Positions 28,101 through 36,821 are shown, numbered from the stretch's first letter. The stretch is 64,000 nt of DNA from Faucicola sp902506215 (GCA_016888885.1 CP069437.1:1736001-1800000), one strand, 5' to 3'. Numbers and translations: made by a program. Notes: generated by a model not told the origin, from the letters alone.

Positions 28101-28397
28101 CAGCTCAGCTTTATTTGCGCTGTCTTTATTTGAGCCATTATTGCTATTAGGCTGAGTGCTAGTTGCAGATAGCGCTTGGTTGATTTTAAGCAGATTCGTC
28201 TGCATGGAAGCGGCGACTGGCTGCAGAGTCAGCAGCAAATTATCGGCGGTTGATTGCTGAATGGTACGCGCAGCACGGCTGGTATCTGATAACACCAAAA
28301 AACCACCCGTCAACGCGAGTGCGCTAATCGGCAAAAACACCAACAGTATCAACTGTCCATAAGCGGTGGAAAAATCCAAGTGAAATCGTTTTCTCAC
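25101..28397 (-). CDS. gacS: Hybrid sensor histidine kinase, GacS/BarA type
   Basis: A 1098-residue inner-membrane kinase. Order: helix about 14-36; extracytoplasmic sensor about 37-225; helix about 228-248; HAMP about 250-305; HisKA with His353 in NISHELRTPLNSID; ATPase domain with DTGRGI (501-506) and GTGLGL (531-536); a degenerate receiver-like domain about 620-730 without the acidic pocket; a true receiver with Asp803 in IFMDIQMPRMSG and Lys858; an Ala/Ser/Thr-rich linker; and an Hpt domain with His1018 in HVAHRILGASRYTG. This HisKA-REC-Hpt phosphorelay is that of GacS/BarA, which acts through GacA/UvrY and Rsm small RNAs. The partner regulator is not in this window. Confidence 0.9.
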   Translation of the reverse strand: MRKRFHLDFSTAYGQLILLVFLPISALALTGGFLVLSDTSRAARTIQQSTADNLLLTLQPVAASMQTNLLKINQALSATSTQPNSNNGSNKDSANKAELSPKELATLQDNVKFALQNAINDKHLQGVAIVNEQSKVLVSFGDLSQQPNPRLLPFLGRHLEAQSNTQQTYLLTQLNAQSNSLFNSKGSSLFGRKLVLSPPANATAPLPTLWLIVNIDNEPLQVARYQVMLALAITGLFTILLLLLTTHIYARRWIAPIYEMRLHLQRTNANNLYKPMTINASGEINQLQQDLVKTLRRLHKSFQELKNHAEQTEDDLRLAFDEMEMQNISIRNARDAAVSASQTKSAFLANISHELRTPLNSIDGFINLLSRHGGLNAEQDLYVQTIRKSSAHLLALVNDVLDFSKIEAGKLVLDSHEFDLYASIYDVVDMLSPLAAEKDLRLAVFFYDDVPHYLVGDALRTKQVLTNLVNNAIKFTDDGEVIVRVSLDEDIDDLIHISVQDTGRGISPEHQKVLFQSFSQGDPSITRQYGGTGLGLVISKQLTYLMGGNIGFYDNATEQAGDASQSHKIKGTTFWFTLPMSISNQEQQRLLIHDPIWQLPAIVAPKSDAGYVAADTTTAVNILVWIDHPASLQVLKGSLRELPIAITTASTLASLLESLKETGNHWDWVIVDNGTTEDTTSLLKQVRLHYAGKLLLFGYQVNLEPELLSRYQAQALYQPLDRRQLYQLLDSNSASSQEPTLPQWHGFTVLAVDDHLPNLLVLEALLAELSINVVTVNSGFDAIEYITTHQSQSDTAVDLIFMDIQMPRMSGSEAAIQIRKVETQAGHQHIPIIALTAHSLSDERDKLLASGIDDYVGKPISQAQLLQILQRWLGKHSTSVSADVTFDSTADVASDKSAINSPISARSIASGANNLRTAPATPKESGVFAHTPSAASTTTTDDNANLPSLPSVSSQHSAESLANLAVIDWDDAVMRVAGKPDLAANLITLLIESIEQEKSDLQQAWQRHDRQALSHVAHRILGASRYTGVPQLRQASQNLEDKCLLNINNSSPAQFAILAPYYEQMLQALDNLAQADLSQFPALKYAQLKENDMTWKMI

Positions 28398-28775
28398 ATT
28401 GCTAGCCTTGCATCAGCCTAATTTAGGCATCAGATTTTTTATCAGGGTTTTGGGGTATAGCGTTTCATTTTATAGGATTTTAGCCAATTTTGCTTGTGCC
28501 GCTAGGGTTTTTGTTTCAAGTAAATTTTTGACAAGTCTATACCCCAGCAAAAAATCGAGATAAAATCAGATGAGGTAGCGGTGGAAAAATGGCTGGCACA
28601 ATAATCATGATTCGCCACTGACGGGTGATACGAATTTTGCTAAACTACGCGCGCAATCCAAAAAATTTACTGTTAAAAAAACTAATCAACGCTAGCTAAT
28701 CTATAAGATAGACTAAATGCGTCTGCTCAAAACTCGTATTATCAAAAGTTCATGGCCAAAAACTAAGGTTGTCTT
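28398..28775. other. Divergent intergenic region gacS / cysM
   Basis: About 380 bases without a gene. TTGACA is present at 28528-28533 but no -10 lies at a proper distance. A short imperfect inverted repeat CTAATCTATAAGATAGACTAA precedes cysM at about 28697-28717. Confidence 0.4.
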
Positions 28776-29699
28776 ATGACCCATAATAATTTCATCACCG
28801 AAACCAGCACGCTCAATGACTGCATTGGACATACGCCACTGGTCAGGCTAGCGCGATTTGCACCGCAAACTGACCAAGGCACAGCCACCCTGCTTGCCAA
28901 ACTTGAAGGTAACAATCCAGCGGGCTCAGTGAAAGACCGCCCTGCGTTTAATATGTTTTATCAAGCGGAACTGCGTGGCACTATCAAGCCAGGCGACACC
29001 ATCATTGAGGCCACCAGTGGCAATACAGGCATCGCCCTTGCCATGGTCGCAGCAATGCGCGGCTATGCGATGACGCTGATTATGCCTAGCAACTCTACCC
29101 AAGAGCGTAAAGACGCTATGGCAGCGTATGGGGCGACACTGATTGAAGTCGATAACATGGAGTCGGCACGCGACCTTGCCCAGCAAATGCAGGCAGAAGG
29201 CAAAGGCATCGTACTCGACCAGTTTAACAACCCTGACAACAAACAAGCGCATTATCTGACCACAGGTCCTGAGATTTGGCAGCAAACGAATGGCACGATT
29301 ACCCATTTTATTAGCTCAATGGGGACCACAGGGACCATCATGGGCGTGTCCAAATACCTAAAAGAACAAAACCCAAACGTGCAAATTATCGGTTTACAGC
29401 CCGCTGAAGGCGCTAATATCGCAGGAATTCGCCGATGGCCAGCCGCCTATTTGCCAAAGATTTTTGAGCCAAGTTTGGTGGATAGGGTGATGGACATCGA
29501 GCAGCACGATGCGGAAGTGTTTATGCGTAAGCTTGCCCGCGAAGAAGGGATTTTTGCGGGGGTGTCATCAGGTGGTGCGGCGTGGGCAGCGTACCAAATC
29601 GCTAAAGAACACCCAAATGCGGTGATTGCCTTTATCGTCTGTGACCGTGGCGATCGTTATCTATCAACAGGGTTGTTTGGTGTTAAAGATGACGCTTAA
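28776..29699 (+). CDS. cysM: Cysteine synthase B
   Basis: CysM makes cysteine from O-acetylserine and sulfide or thiosulfate with pyridoxal phosphate. The PLP lysine is Lys53 in NNPAGSVKDRPAFNM, the substrate loop is ATSGNTGIALAMVAAMRGY, and the phosphate-binding SSMGTTGTIMGVSKYLKE is seen. RRWPAAYLPKIFEPSLVD is typical of CysM rather than CysK, as is the 307-residue length. It is followed 39 bp later by an exonuclease gene, with an AAGGAAG ribosome site, so they may share a transcript. Confidence 0.94.
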   Translation: MTHNNFITETSTLNDCIGHTPLVRLARFAPQTDQGTATLLAKLEGNNPAGSVKDRPAFNMFYQAELRGTIKPGDTIIEATSGNTGIALAMVAAMRGYAMTLIMPSNSTQERKDAMAAYGATLIEVDNMESARDLAQQMQAEGKGIVLDQFNNPDNKQAHYLTTGPEIWQQTNGTITHFISSMGTTGTIMGVSKYLKEQNPNVQIIGLQPAEGANIAGIRRWPAAYLPKIFEPSLVDRVMDIEQHDAEVFMRKLAREEGIFAGVSSGGAAWAAYQIAKEHPNAVIAFIVCDRGDRYLSTGLFGVKDDA

Positions 29700-29738
29700 T
29701 ACCTAATAACATACAGCAGAAACTAACAAGGAAGTATT

Positions 29739-30617
29739 ATGGCTACGCCAGCGCCGATTTTAGTATTTGATATCGAAACCATACCCGATGTTGCCACAGG
29801 CAAGCGGCTATACCCTGAGTTGGCTGGGTTATCGGATAACGATGCCATGACCAGGCTTATGGCACTGCGTGAGCAAGATGTTGGGCATCCTTTTATGCCC
29901 CTGCCTTTGCACCAAATCGCCTGTCTTTCGGTATTGTGGGTGGCGGGTGGCAAAATGACCCTAAAATCGCTGTCGCTGGCTGACCATAGCGAAGCGCAAA
30001 TGATTCAAACCTTTTTTAATGCCATCGAAAAAAATCCGTTGTTGGTGAGCTGGAATGGCAAGGGCTTTGATATACCCGTCATGGTGTATCGGGCGTTACA
30101 GCATGGTCTAACCGCGCCCAAGCTGTTTAGCCAAACCGGTGAGATGAGATACAACAACTATATCAACCGCTATCATGACCGTCATACCGATTTGATGGTG
30201 AAGCTTGCCATGAATAGCACGTCGCAAAAACTCGATGTCGTGGCATCCCTATGCGGTTTTGCAGGCAAGCAAGCGTTGGACGGCTATGATGTGGTGCCTA
30301 TGGTGCAAGCAGAGGCATGGGATAAGCTCACCACTTATTGTGAAAGTGATGTGCTCAATACTTGGCTGATTTTTTTGCGCTACCAACGACTCACGGGACA
30401 ATTTACCGCTGAGCAAAGCGAGCAATGGGAATCCACCACCCGAGACTATCTGCAATCGTTCACCAATCAAGACAATAGCCTGCGCCATGATAAATTTTTG
30501 CAAGCGTGGCAACCTGCTAGCAATTTAGCCGCTGACAAACATGTCACTCATGTCACTGATATCGCCATCACCCAGCCGCCATCTGATACCCCAACCACCC
30601 AAGTAGAATCACCATGA
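29739..30617 (+). CDS. Predicted 3'-5' exonuclease (DEDD / PolB-like)
   Basis: The 292-residue protein starts VFDIETIPDV, the exonuclease I motif (D-I-E) of the DEDD superfamily, near residue 10. LVSWNGKGFDIPVMVYRALQ is exonuclease II, and TYCESDVLNTWLIFLRYQ is exonuclease III with its Asp. This matches the predicted PolB-like 3'-5' exonuclease family (WlaX-like) found as a stand-alone protein in many proteobacteria. Its substrate is not established. The last 40 residues are Thr/Pro-rich and probably disordered. Its stop overlaps the next start by 4 bases. Confidence 0.85.
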   Translation: MATPAPILVFDIETIPDVATGKRLYPELAGLSDNDAMTRLMALREQDVGHPFMPLPLHQIACLSVLWVAGGKMTLKSLSLADHSEAQMIQTFFNAIEKNPLLVSWNGKGFDIPVMVYRALQHGLTAPKLFSQTGEMRYNNYINRYHDRHTDLMVKLAMNSTSQKLDVVASLCGFAGKQALDGYDVVPMVQAEAWDKLTTYCESDVLNTWLIFLRYQRLTGQFTAEQSEQWESTTRDYLQSFTNQDNSLRHDKFLQAWQPASNLAADKHVTHVTDIAITQPPSDTPTTQVESP

Positions 30618-31318
30618 ATACCATTTTTCCACCCAGGCCAGTGGTGGCACTGCCCATCCATCAATCTGAGCAAACCTTTCCTGTCCGCCGTGTATATTGT
30701 GTGGGGCGCAACTATGCCGACCACGCCCGAGAAATGGGCAGTGACCCAGAGCGTGAGCCGCCATTTTTCTTTTGTAAAGCCGGTGACAGCGAGTCGATTA
30801 TTGCGGTTCGACCCGATAGCGTTGCCCAGTTGCCTTATCCGACTAAAACGCAAGCGCTACATTATGAAGTAGAATTGGTGGTTGCGATTGGCAAAGAAGG
30901 TGCCAATGTGAGTGTATCGCAGGCTCATGAGCTGATTTTTGGCTATGCCGTGGGGCTCGACATGACGCGCCGCGACTTGCAAAACGAAATGAAAAAATCG
31001 GGTCGCCCTTGGGAGATTGGCAAGGCGTTTGACTATTCGGCACCCATTGGCGAAATTTATCCCGTTGCTAGCGTTGCTCGGATACAACAAGCAAATATTT
31101 CACTGGCGGTGAATGGCGAGCCCAAACAACAAGGCAATATCAATCAGTTAATCTGGAATGTGGCAGAGACCATTGCCAATTTATCTGAGTTTTTTGAGCT
31201 AAAAGCAGGGGATTTGATTTTTACAGGCACGCCAGCGGGCGTCGGTGCGGTGGTCAAAGGCGATACCATACTGGCGCAAATTGACGGACTGGGTAAAATT
31301 GAATTGGTGGTGGTTTAG
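30614..31318 (+). CDS. Fumarylacetoacetate hydrolase (FAH) family protein
   Basis: A 234-residue FAH-fold hydrolase or decarboxylase. Features are YCVGRNYADHAREMG near residue 30, PFFFCKAGDS, the metal-binding YEVELVVAIGKEG, and GYAVGLDMTRRDLQNEMKKSGRPWEIGKAFD. GDLIFTGTPAGVGAVVKGD at the end is the family signature. This form resembles YcgM/FAHD1-type acylpyruvases and oxaloacetate decarboxylases, though the exact substrate is not certain. It is translationally coupled to the preceding exonuclease gene. Confidence 0.9.
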   Translation: MNTIFPPRPVVALPIHQSEQTFPVRRVYCVGRNYADHAREMGSDPEREPPFFFCKAGDSESIIAVRPDSVAQLPYPTKTQALHYEVELVVAIGKEGANVSVSQAHELIFGYAVGLDMTRRDLQNEMKKSGRPWEIGKAFDYSAPIGEIYPVASVARIQQANISLAVNGEPKQQGNINQLIWNVAETIANLSEFFELKAGDLIFTGTPAGVGAVVKGDTILAQIDGLGKIELVVV

Positions 31319-31336
31319 AATTAAGTGATGTTAATC

Positions 31337-31873
31337 ATGAAAAAATTAATATTAGCACTTATGTTGTTTATGGGTTTGACATGTCATGCAGAGACAAAAA
31401 ATTCTGACATTGAAAAAATTCTTGTCAATTCATATTTTGAAAAACCGATTGATAAATCACAAGTTGCTTCTTTAGACCAACAAATTATTTTATCCAATTT
31501 TGCGGTATCTGCCACAGGCTATTTTTATCACCGCTGCTCTAAAATTTCATCTGATTATGCTGATAAAGTTCAGTTTGTAAAAGATAATTTATTAGCAATT
31601 TTTCCAACGATACAAAGCGATTTGGCTCAAACGCATCAATGGCAAGATAATTTTGAAAAATTGGATAAAAAGGCATTGGCTACACTTGAAGTCATTACCG
31701 CAGTTAATCGCCTTGACGAGAATTTTATCAATGAACCGTTAATTGAAAAATCGCTATGTGATGGTTTTATTAACAATTATGGGGGTAGCACTGCTAAACA
31801 CGCTTGGTTACATTATTACCAACAAGCATTGCCTGTTTTGATTGATGAATTTAATCGAGTGTATATAAAGTAA
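31337..31873 (+). CDS. Secreted hypothetical protein, 178 residues
   Basis: I do not recognise the family. The ATG at 31337 gives a signal peptide (MKKLILALMLFMGLTCHA, cleavage before ETKN). The mature part is helical with two cysteines (YHRCSKIS and KSLCDGF) that might form a disulfide. It is clearly richer in A and T and in Lys/Asn/Ile codons than the genes before it, suggesting acquired DNA. It begins 18 bases after the FAH gene, without a clear ribosome site. A perfect inverted repeat lies about 60 bases downstream. Confidence 0.7.
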   Translation: MKKLILALMLFMGLTCHAETKNSDIEKILVNSYFEKPIDKSQVASLDQQIILSNFAVSATGYFYHRCSKISSDYADKVQFVKDNLLAIFPTIQSDLAQTHQWQDNFEKLDKKALATLEVITAVNRLDENFINEPLIEKSLCDGFINNYGGSTAKHAWLHYYQQALPVLIDEFNRVYIK

Positions 31874-31932
31874 ACTAGGCGAGAATTACCTAGCCTAATT
31901 GTCCATAATTAAGTAATAAAACAAAATTCAAT

Positions 31933-31983
31933 ATATCGTTGTAGGTCGTGTTAGCGACAGCATAACACGACCTACAACGATAT
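31933..31983. repeat. Perfect 21-bp inverted repeat (REP-like hairpin)
   Basis: The arms 31933-31953 and 31963-31983 are perfect reverse complements over 21 bp around a 9-base GC-rich loop (GCGACAGCA). The core GTAGGTCGTGTTA...TAACACGACCTAC recalls palindromic repeats found in many bacterial genomes with a GTTAGCG centre. There is no T run, so it is not a classic terminator, although it lies between two convergent genes. No second copy is in the window. Confidence 0.85.
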
Positions 31984-32015
31984 TATCATTTAACATGCTA
32001 TCACTACTTAAATTA

Positions 32016-34982
32016 TTAAATCACCTTTTCCACTTTAAACCCCATTTTTTGCATGAGTTCAGCTTTATCAAACGGCGCAAGGCTTGCGCGGGTGTAAGGC
32101 TTGTCTTTAAGATAGGTGGTCGTCACTCGTTGCAAGTCTTCCAAAGTTACCGCCAAGATTTTGGCACGCATCGCTTGTTGCCAGTCTTTGCCGCGACCAT
32201 GTAACTCAGCAAACAGCGCCTTGACCGCTTCACCCGCAGGACTTGCGGGCTTATCCATGCCTGCCATTAATCCTAAAATAGCTTCTTCAATCCAAGCATC
32301 GGTTTTTTCGCCTGTGGTTTGCGCGAGTAACCAATCAATACTACCCAAGAAGTCATCAAACGTGGCTTGGTCACGCGGGTCACGGTAGCTATAAAACTTG
32401 AAAGAGCAAGCATTGCTATCATAGCTCGCGCCGCCGCCATACGCCCCGCCTTGCTCACGAATGGTACGATGCAGATAATTGTTGCGTAGCACGCTTGAGA
32501 GCACCATCAAGGCAGGGGCATCGGGATGGTTGGTCGGTACGGCGTCAAAGACAAGCGCATGATGAAACACATTGGTTTGCGCAAGCCACGCGATATCGCT
32601 ACCGTCAGTGGTAATGGGCGATTCGATTAAAGTAGCGGTAGGCTCTTCAACAGGCGTTTGCCAGCTCTCGCTAATTGCTTGCTGCAGCGTCGGTAATACC
32701 TCTGCTTCGGCGATGATGAGCGCTTGTTTTGGTAAGGCTTTGATGTAGCTGTGTAAATTGGCTAAGCGCTCTCCGAGCTTTTGCCACGCACTGCTATCTT
32801 GCTCTGCTTGCTGCAAAAATTCAGTTAAGCTATTTAATGCAGGCAAACCACCGCGTACATATTCAAGACGGGCGATTTTACTGGTGTTACGGCTCGCTGT
32901 TTGCATGGCATACGCATGACCTGCATTGGCAAGGCGCGATTGCCAGCCCATTTGTTTTTGGGTCAGTAGCTCTTCCATTCGCGCATATTCAGTAAAAATA
33001 GTGTCGTTGAGCACTTCTTTAACCAGCTCAATCGCTTCAAATTTACGTGACAATGAACGGGTAGCGACCACTAAGAAGCTATCCATTTTTTCGGGGTTGT
33101 CAGGTGACGTGCGCTGGCTGATTCTGACCGTCACACCGCTTGAATGGCGTGCTTGCCGCGCTTGAAATGCCAAGGCATCGTGTTTGCGCGTGCCTACTTC
33201 ACTAATCAGGCTCAGATAGGTTGGTAAATCTGGGTGATTGATGAGCGCTTCATGACCTTCTAGGGGTATAATCACTTGATAATAATACAGACCATTGGTG
33301 CCTGCTTCATATTCATATAACGTACTTGGCACACCACTTAAAGTGATATCGCGTTTTGTACCTGTTTTAAATTGAATTTGGGCAGGAATATCCGCCAATC
33401 CCACTTTGGGCAATAAATCCACATCATCAGGCGTAGCTTGGCGCTCGGCAAGGGCTTTGGCTTGGGTGATGAGCGCATTACGGGTGTCATCGGTCAGTGC
33501 CGCTTCGATGGTGTCAAGTTTGGCTTGCTCATCCTTGGCTTGTTGCTCAGATTTACTGGCATCAGGGATGAGTGTCAAGCGCACGCGGTGCGGATTGTCG
33601 AGCAAAAATTTGCGAATCAAATCGGCGATAAAATCAGGGTTTTTTACTTGCTCACGTAGCCAGTTTAGGTTTTCATCGATGTCCCACACATGCATGGGGT
33701 CGCCGTCGTGGATAGCAGTACTAAAGCCTTCAAGCATCAAATTTAGACCATATGGCATACTATCGCCACCGATATGACGTTGGTCGATTTCGATTTGGTG
33801 CAAAATGGTTTCAATCGCTTCACTGTCCACAGGCTGGTCTGCCACTTGTTTGAGTAAGTCCAAAATCCCTTGCTCAATAGCATCGCCATGCTCAGGCTCG
33901 GAGCCACGGACACCCGCATAAAACACCATCTGATAATGGCTGTCATCCAAGCCCAGTAGCGGCGTTGGGGCAGATGCCAGCGGATGGCTATCAAGATACG
34001 CCCGCAGCGGCGAACCGGCATGTTCAACCAATACGCCTTCAAGTAATCGCATAGCCAGGCGCTGTTTGCCGTCTAAAATCGATGGTAATAACCATGCCAT
34101 GACGTGATGGGTTTGTTTGGGTTTCACCGTATCGACACTGTAAGTGTCCGTCACGCTGATTGGCGCGGTCAATGATTTTTCGAGTCGTGAGGCGTGTTTT
34201 TGACCTTTAGCAAACGCTTTGCCTGCCACCGCCAATGCATCCTCATGGATACGGGCTTGGGTCTCTGCCACAGGGATATTGCCAAAGCTCATCACCACCG
34301 CATTGCTTGGATGATAGTGACTTTGATGAAACTTGACCAAATCAGCATGAGTCAGCTCAGTAATGGCAGCAGGCTCACCGCCAGAATTGTAGTGATAAGT
34401 GGTTGTGGGGAATAAATGACGCGCCAGCGTATGATACAACTGGTCAATCTCGCCACTCATCGCGCCTTTCATTTCGTTAAACACAATGCCTTTATACTGG
34501 GGTTTGCCGTCATCATCAAGCTCCACACGAATCCCTTCTTGGGCAAAATCGAGCGGATTTAAACTTGGGAAAAATGTCGCATCTAGATACACCGACAACA
34601 AGTTAAAATAATCTTGACGGTTTTGGGTGGCAAACGGATACGCTGTCCAATCTGCCGCGGTAAACGCATTCATAAACGTATTGAGCGAGCGCTTAATCAT
34701 GCTAAAAAACGGGTCGCGCACGGGATATTTTTCAGAGCCACATAGACTGGTATGCTCCAAAATATGCGCCTCACCGCGGTCGGTCATCGGCTGGGTGCGA
34801 AAGCCAATCATAAAGGCGTTTTCGTCACTCGGGTGGGCGAGGTGATAATGAATCAACCCCGTGGCGTTATGTTCGCTCACTAGCACATCAAGCGATAGCG
34901 CATCGATACGCTCATGAGAGCGTAGAGTAAAAGCAGGGTGCAGGGTCAAATCTAAAGCAGAGTCGTGAGAAGTTGCGGGCAT
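32016..34982 (-). CDS. Insulinase-family (M16C, presequence protease-like) metalloprotease
   Basis: A 988-residue peptidase of the PreP/M16C type, which degrades peptides inside a closed two-half chamber. The inverted zinc motif HxxEH is His73-Ile-Leu-Glu76-His77 in EAHILEHTSLCGSEKYP, with the second-shell glutamate in the following helix region near GIVFNEMKGAMS. SLNTFMNAFTAADWTAYPFATQN is characteristic of PreP. The C-terminal half has the family REQGGAYGGGASYD near residue 850. No signal peptide is seen, so it is probably cytosolic. The length is normal. Confidence 0.93.
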   Translation of the reverse strand: MPATSHDSALDLTLHPAFTLRSHERIDALSLDVLVSEHNATGLIHYHLAHPSDENAFMIGFRTQPMTDRGEAHILEHTSLCGSEKYPVRDPFFSMIKRSLNTFMNAFTAADWTAYPFATQNRQDYFNLLSVYLDATFFPSLNPLDFAQEGIRVELDDDGKPQYKGIVFNEMKGAMSGEIDQLYHTLARHLFPTTTYHYNSGGEPAAITELTHADLVKFHQSHYHPSNAVVMSFGNIPVAETQARIHEDALAVAGKAFAKGQKHASRLEKSLTAPISVTDTYSVDTVKPKQTHHVMAWLLPSILDGKQRLAMRLLEGVLVEHAGSPLRAYLDSHPLASAPTPLLGLDDSHYQMVFYAGVRGSEPEHGDAIEQGILDLLKQVADQPVDSEAIETILHQIEIDQRHIGGDSMPYGLNLMLEGFSTAIHDGDPMHVWDIDENLNWLREQVKNPDFIADLIRKFLLDNPHRVRLTLIPDASKSEQQAKDEQAKLDTIEAALTDDTRNALITQAKALAERQATPDDVDLLPKVGLADIPAQIQFKTGTKRDITLSGVPSTLYEYEAGTNGLYYYQVIIPLEGHEALINHPDLPTYLSLISEVGTRKHDALAFQARQARHSSGVTVRISQRTSPDNPEKMDSFLVVATRSLSRKFEAIELVKEVLNDTIFTEYARMEELLTQKQMGWQSRLANAGHAYAMQTASRNTSKIARLEYVRGGLPALNSLTEFLQQAEQDSSAWQKLGERLANLHSYIKALPKQALIIAEAEVLPTLQQAISESWQTPVEEPTATLIESPITTDGSDIAWLAQTNVFHHALVFDAVPTNHPDAPALMVLSSVLRNNYLHRTIREQGGAYGGGASYDSNACSFKFYSYRDPRDQATFDDFLGSIDWLLAQTTGEKTDAWIEEAILGLMAGMDKPASPAGEAVKALFAELHGRGKDWQQAMRAKILAVTLEDLQRVTTTYLKDKPYTRASLAPFDKAELMQKMGFKVEKVI

Positions 34983-35229
34983 GAAGTTACCTGTTATGAA
35001 TAATAATACTTGTCAGAATTTATCAGCAAAACCAACTGTAAAAAAACAGAAAGTATAGCAGTTTTGTCGGATTTATTTTTGAGAAATGGGGGTGAAAATC
35101 GTTTTATTAAAGAGAAAATGACTTATTGTTATCAAGTAAAGTTTCAATTTTTACAGTAAAATGCTGCTACGGATTTGGACAATAAAGTCTGCTATGATAA
35201 ACCAGCCTTAGAATAAAAATGGAAAAATC

Positions 35230-35769
35230 ATGCGAAAGCCCATGTTTCAACTATTTGCAAACTATAATCAAAACTTGAATCAAGCAATGATTCAAGCGAT
35301 GAAACAACTTGATACCGATAGTTTACTTAAAAATCAGCACGCATTTTTTGGCTCAATTTTAGGTACCATGAATCATTTGATGGTAGGGGATTTAATTTGG
35401 TTAAATCGTTTCAACCAGTTTTTTAATTTTAAAAGTTTACAGATTTTAGCCAATTTTCCAAAGCCGACTGCTTTAGATACGTTATTGTTTGACAACTTAA
35501 CAGCCTATGCAACTGCAAGAACTGAGCTTGACAATATCATTATAGCTTTGGTGGAAGAAGTGACTGAAAGCCAATTGCAACAGCCGATGATTTATCACAA
35601 TACCAAAGGACAGACATTTAACCGAGAATTTGGTTTGTTACTTAGTCACTTTTTTAATCACCAAACACACCATCGTGGACAGGCTACTACATTGTTATTT
35701 CAGCAAGGAGTAGATGTTGGCGTGACAGACTTTTTGCTAGTAATTCCCAATCAATTATCAGATATGTAA
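35230..35769 (+). CDS. DinB-family protein
   Basis: A 179-residue four-helix DinB/YfiT-like protein. The N-terminal FQLFANYNQNLNQAM, the middle GTMNHLMVGDLIWLNRF, and HFFNHQTHHRGQATTLLFQ supply the histidines (about 47, 139 and 143) that usually bind a metal. DinB-type proteins include thiol-dependent transferases and many of unknown role; the name does not imply a DNA polymerase. The gene is AT-rich. It diverges from the M16 protease and ends 38 bp before adenosine kinase. Confidence 0.87.
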   Translation: MRKPMFQLFANYNQNLNQAMIQAMKQLDTDSLLKNQHAFFGSILGTMNHLMVGDLIWLNRFNQFFNFKSLQILANFPKPTALDTLLFDNLTAYATARTELDNIIIALVEEVTESQLQQPMIYHNTKGQTFNREFGLLLSHFFNHQTHHRGQATTLLFQQGVDVGVTDFLLVIPNQLSDM

Positions 35770-35807
35770 AAAAACTTAAAAGTATTATCCAAAGAAGGAA
35801 AATCAAC

Positions 35808-36821
35808 ATGGCAAAAATCGTCGCCATCGGCAACGCGTTAGTTGACAGTGAATTTGTCGTCACCGATGCACAGCTTAACGCCACAGGCCTGACCAAAGGT
35901 AATATGACCCTAGCCAGTCACAGTGAGCAAGCTGACCTCATCGCCTCGCTCACCACGCAAAACATCACCGCGACCAAACAAGCAGGTGGCGGCTCGGCTG
36001 CCAACAGTATCTATGCCGCTGCAAGCCTCGGTAGCGATACTTTTTACGCTTGCAGAGTCGGTGAAGACGAGGCAGGGCGTTTTTATTTGGCGGATTTAAA
36101 TGCCGCAGGTATCAAGACATCTACCAAGTCATTTGCTGATGGTACCACAGGCAGTTGTATGGTGATGGTGACCCCAGATGGCGAGCGCACCATGCAAACG
36201 CATTTGGGCACTTCAGCAGAAATTAGTGAAACCGATATTGAGTTTGATGCGCTCAATGATGCTGATTGGTTATACCTTGAAGGTTATCTTGCCATGTCAC
36301 CCTCGGTACAACAGGCAATTGCTCAGCTAAAACAACAAGCCAAAGACAAAGGGGCTAAAATCGCGGTCAGTTTTGCCGACCCTGCCGTGGTCAAGTTTGG
36401 TCGCGAAGGACTTGATGCCATGCTAGAAGGTGGCGTGGATGCGGTGTTTTGTAACTGTGATGAAGCGCAGCTATTTACCAACCAAAGCAGTCACTCACAA
36501 GCGGCAGCAGCGTTATTGTCAGTTGCCGATATGGCAGTGGTGACCAATGGCGCAGCAGGGTCAATCATTGCGGTAAGGGACAATGTTTCACGTGAAACAA
36601 AATTGATTGACGTGGCATCGTTACCCGTTGACCAAGTGTTAGATACCAATGGCGCAGGGGATAATTTTGCGGGCAGTTTTTTATACGCGCTATCGCACGG
36701 TCATGCGTTGGCAGATTGTGGCAAATTAGCCAGTAGTATCGCAAGCCAAATCATTCAGCAGTTCGGACCACGCCTCAAACCCGCCCAATACCAAGCGATT
36801 TTACAATCAACCTTAACATAG
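35808..36821 (+). CDS. Adenosine kinase / PfkB-family sugar kinase
   Basis: A 337-residue ribokinase-family (PfkB) kinase. IGNALVDSEFVV opens it, GGGSAANSIYAAASLG is the substrate-binding block (about 62-77), and DTNGAGDNFAGSFLYAL contains the catalytic Asp of the anion-hole signature (about 281-297). Proteobacterial proteins of this type are commonly annotated adenosine kinase, converting adenosine to AMP, though other nucleosides or sugars are possible. AAGAAGGA lies ahead of the ATG. Its coding sequence carries a perfect parS-like 16-mer at 36584-36599. Confidence 0.88.
   Translation: MAKIVAIGNALVDSEFVVTDAQLNATGLTKGNMTLASHSEQADLIASLTTQNITATKQAGGGSAANSIYAAASLGSDTFYACRVGEDEAGRFYLADLNAAGIKTSTKSFADGTTGSCMVMVTPDGERTMQTHLGTSAEISETDIEFDALNDADWLYLEGYLAMSPSVQQAIAQLKQQAKDKGAKIAVSFADPAVVKFGREGLDAMLEGGVDAVFCNCDEAQLFTNQSSHSQAAAALLSVADMAVVTNGAAGSIIAVRDNVSRETKLIDVASLPVDQVLDTNGAGDNFAGSFLYALSHGHALADCGKLASSIASQIIQQFGPRLKPAQYQAILQSTLT
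36584..36599. promoter_or_regulatory. parS-like centromere site (ParB-binding palindrome)
   Basis: TGTTTCACGTGAAACA is a perfect 16-bp palindrome and matches the bacterial parS consensus exactly. It lies inside the adenosine kinase gene, encoding NVSRET. parAB is not in this window and no other copy was seen here. If functional it would nucleate ParB and suggests the replication origin is not very far. Confidence 0.65.
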
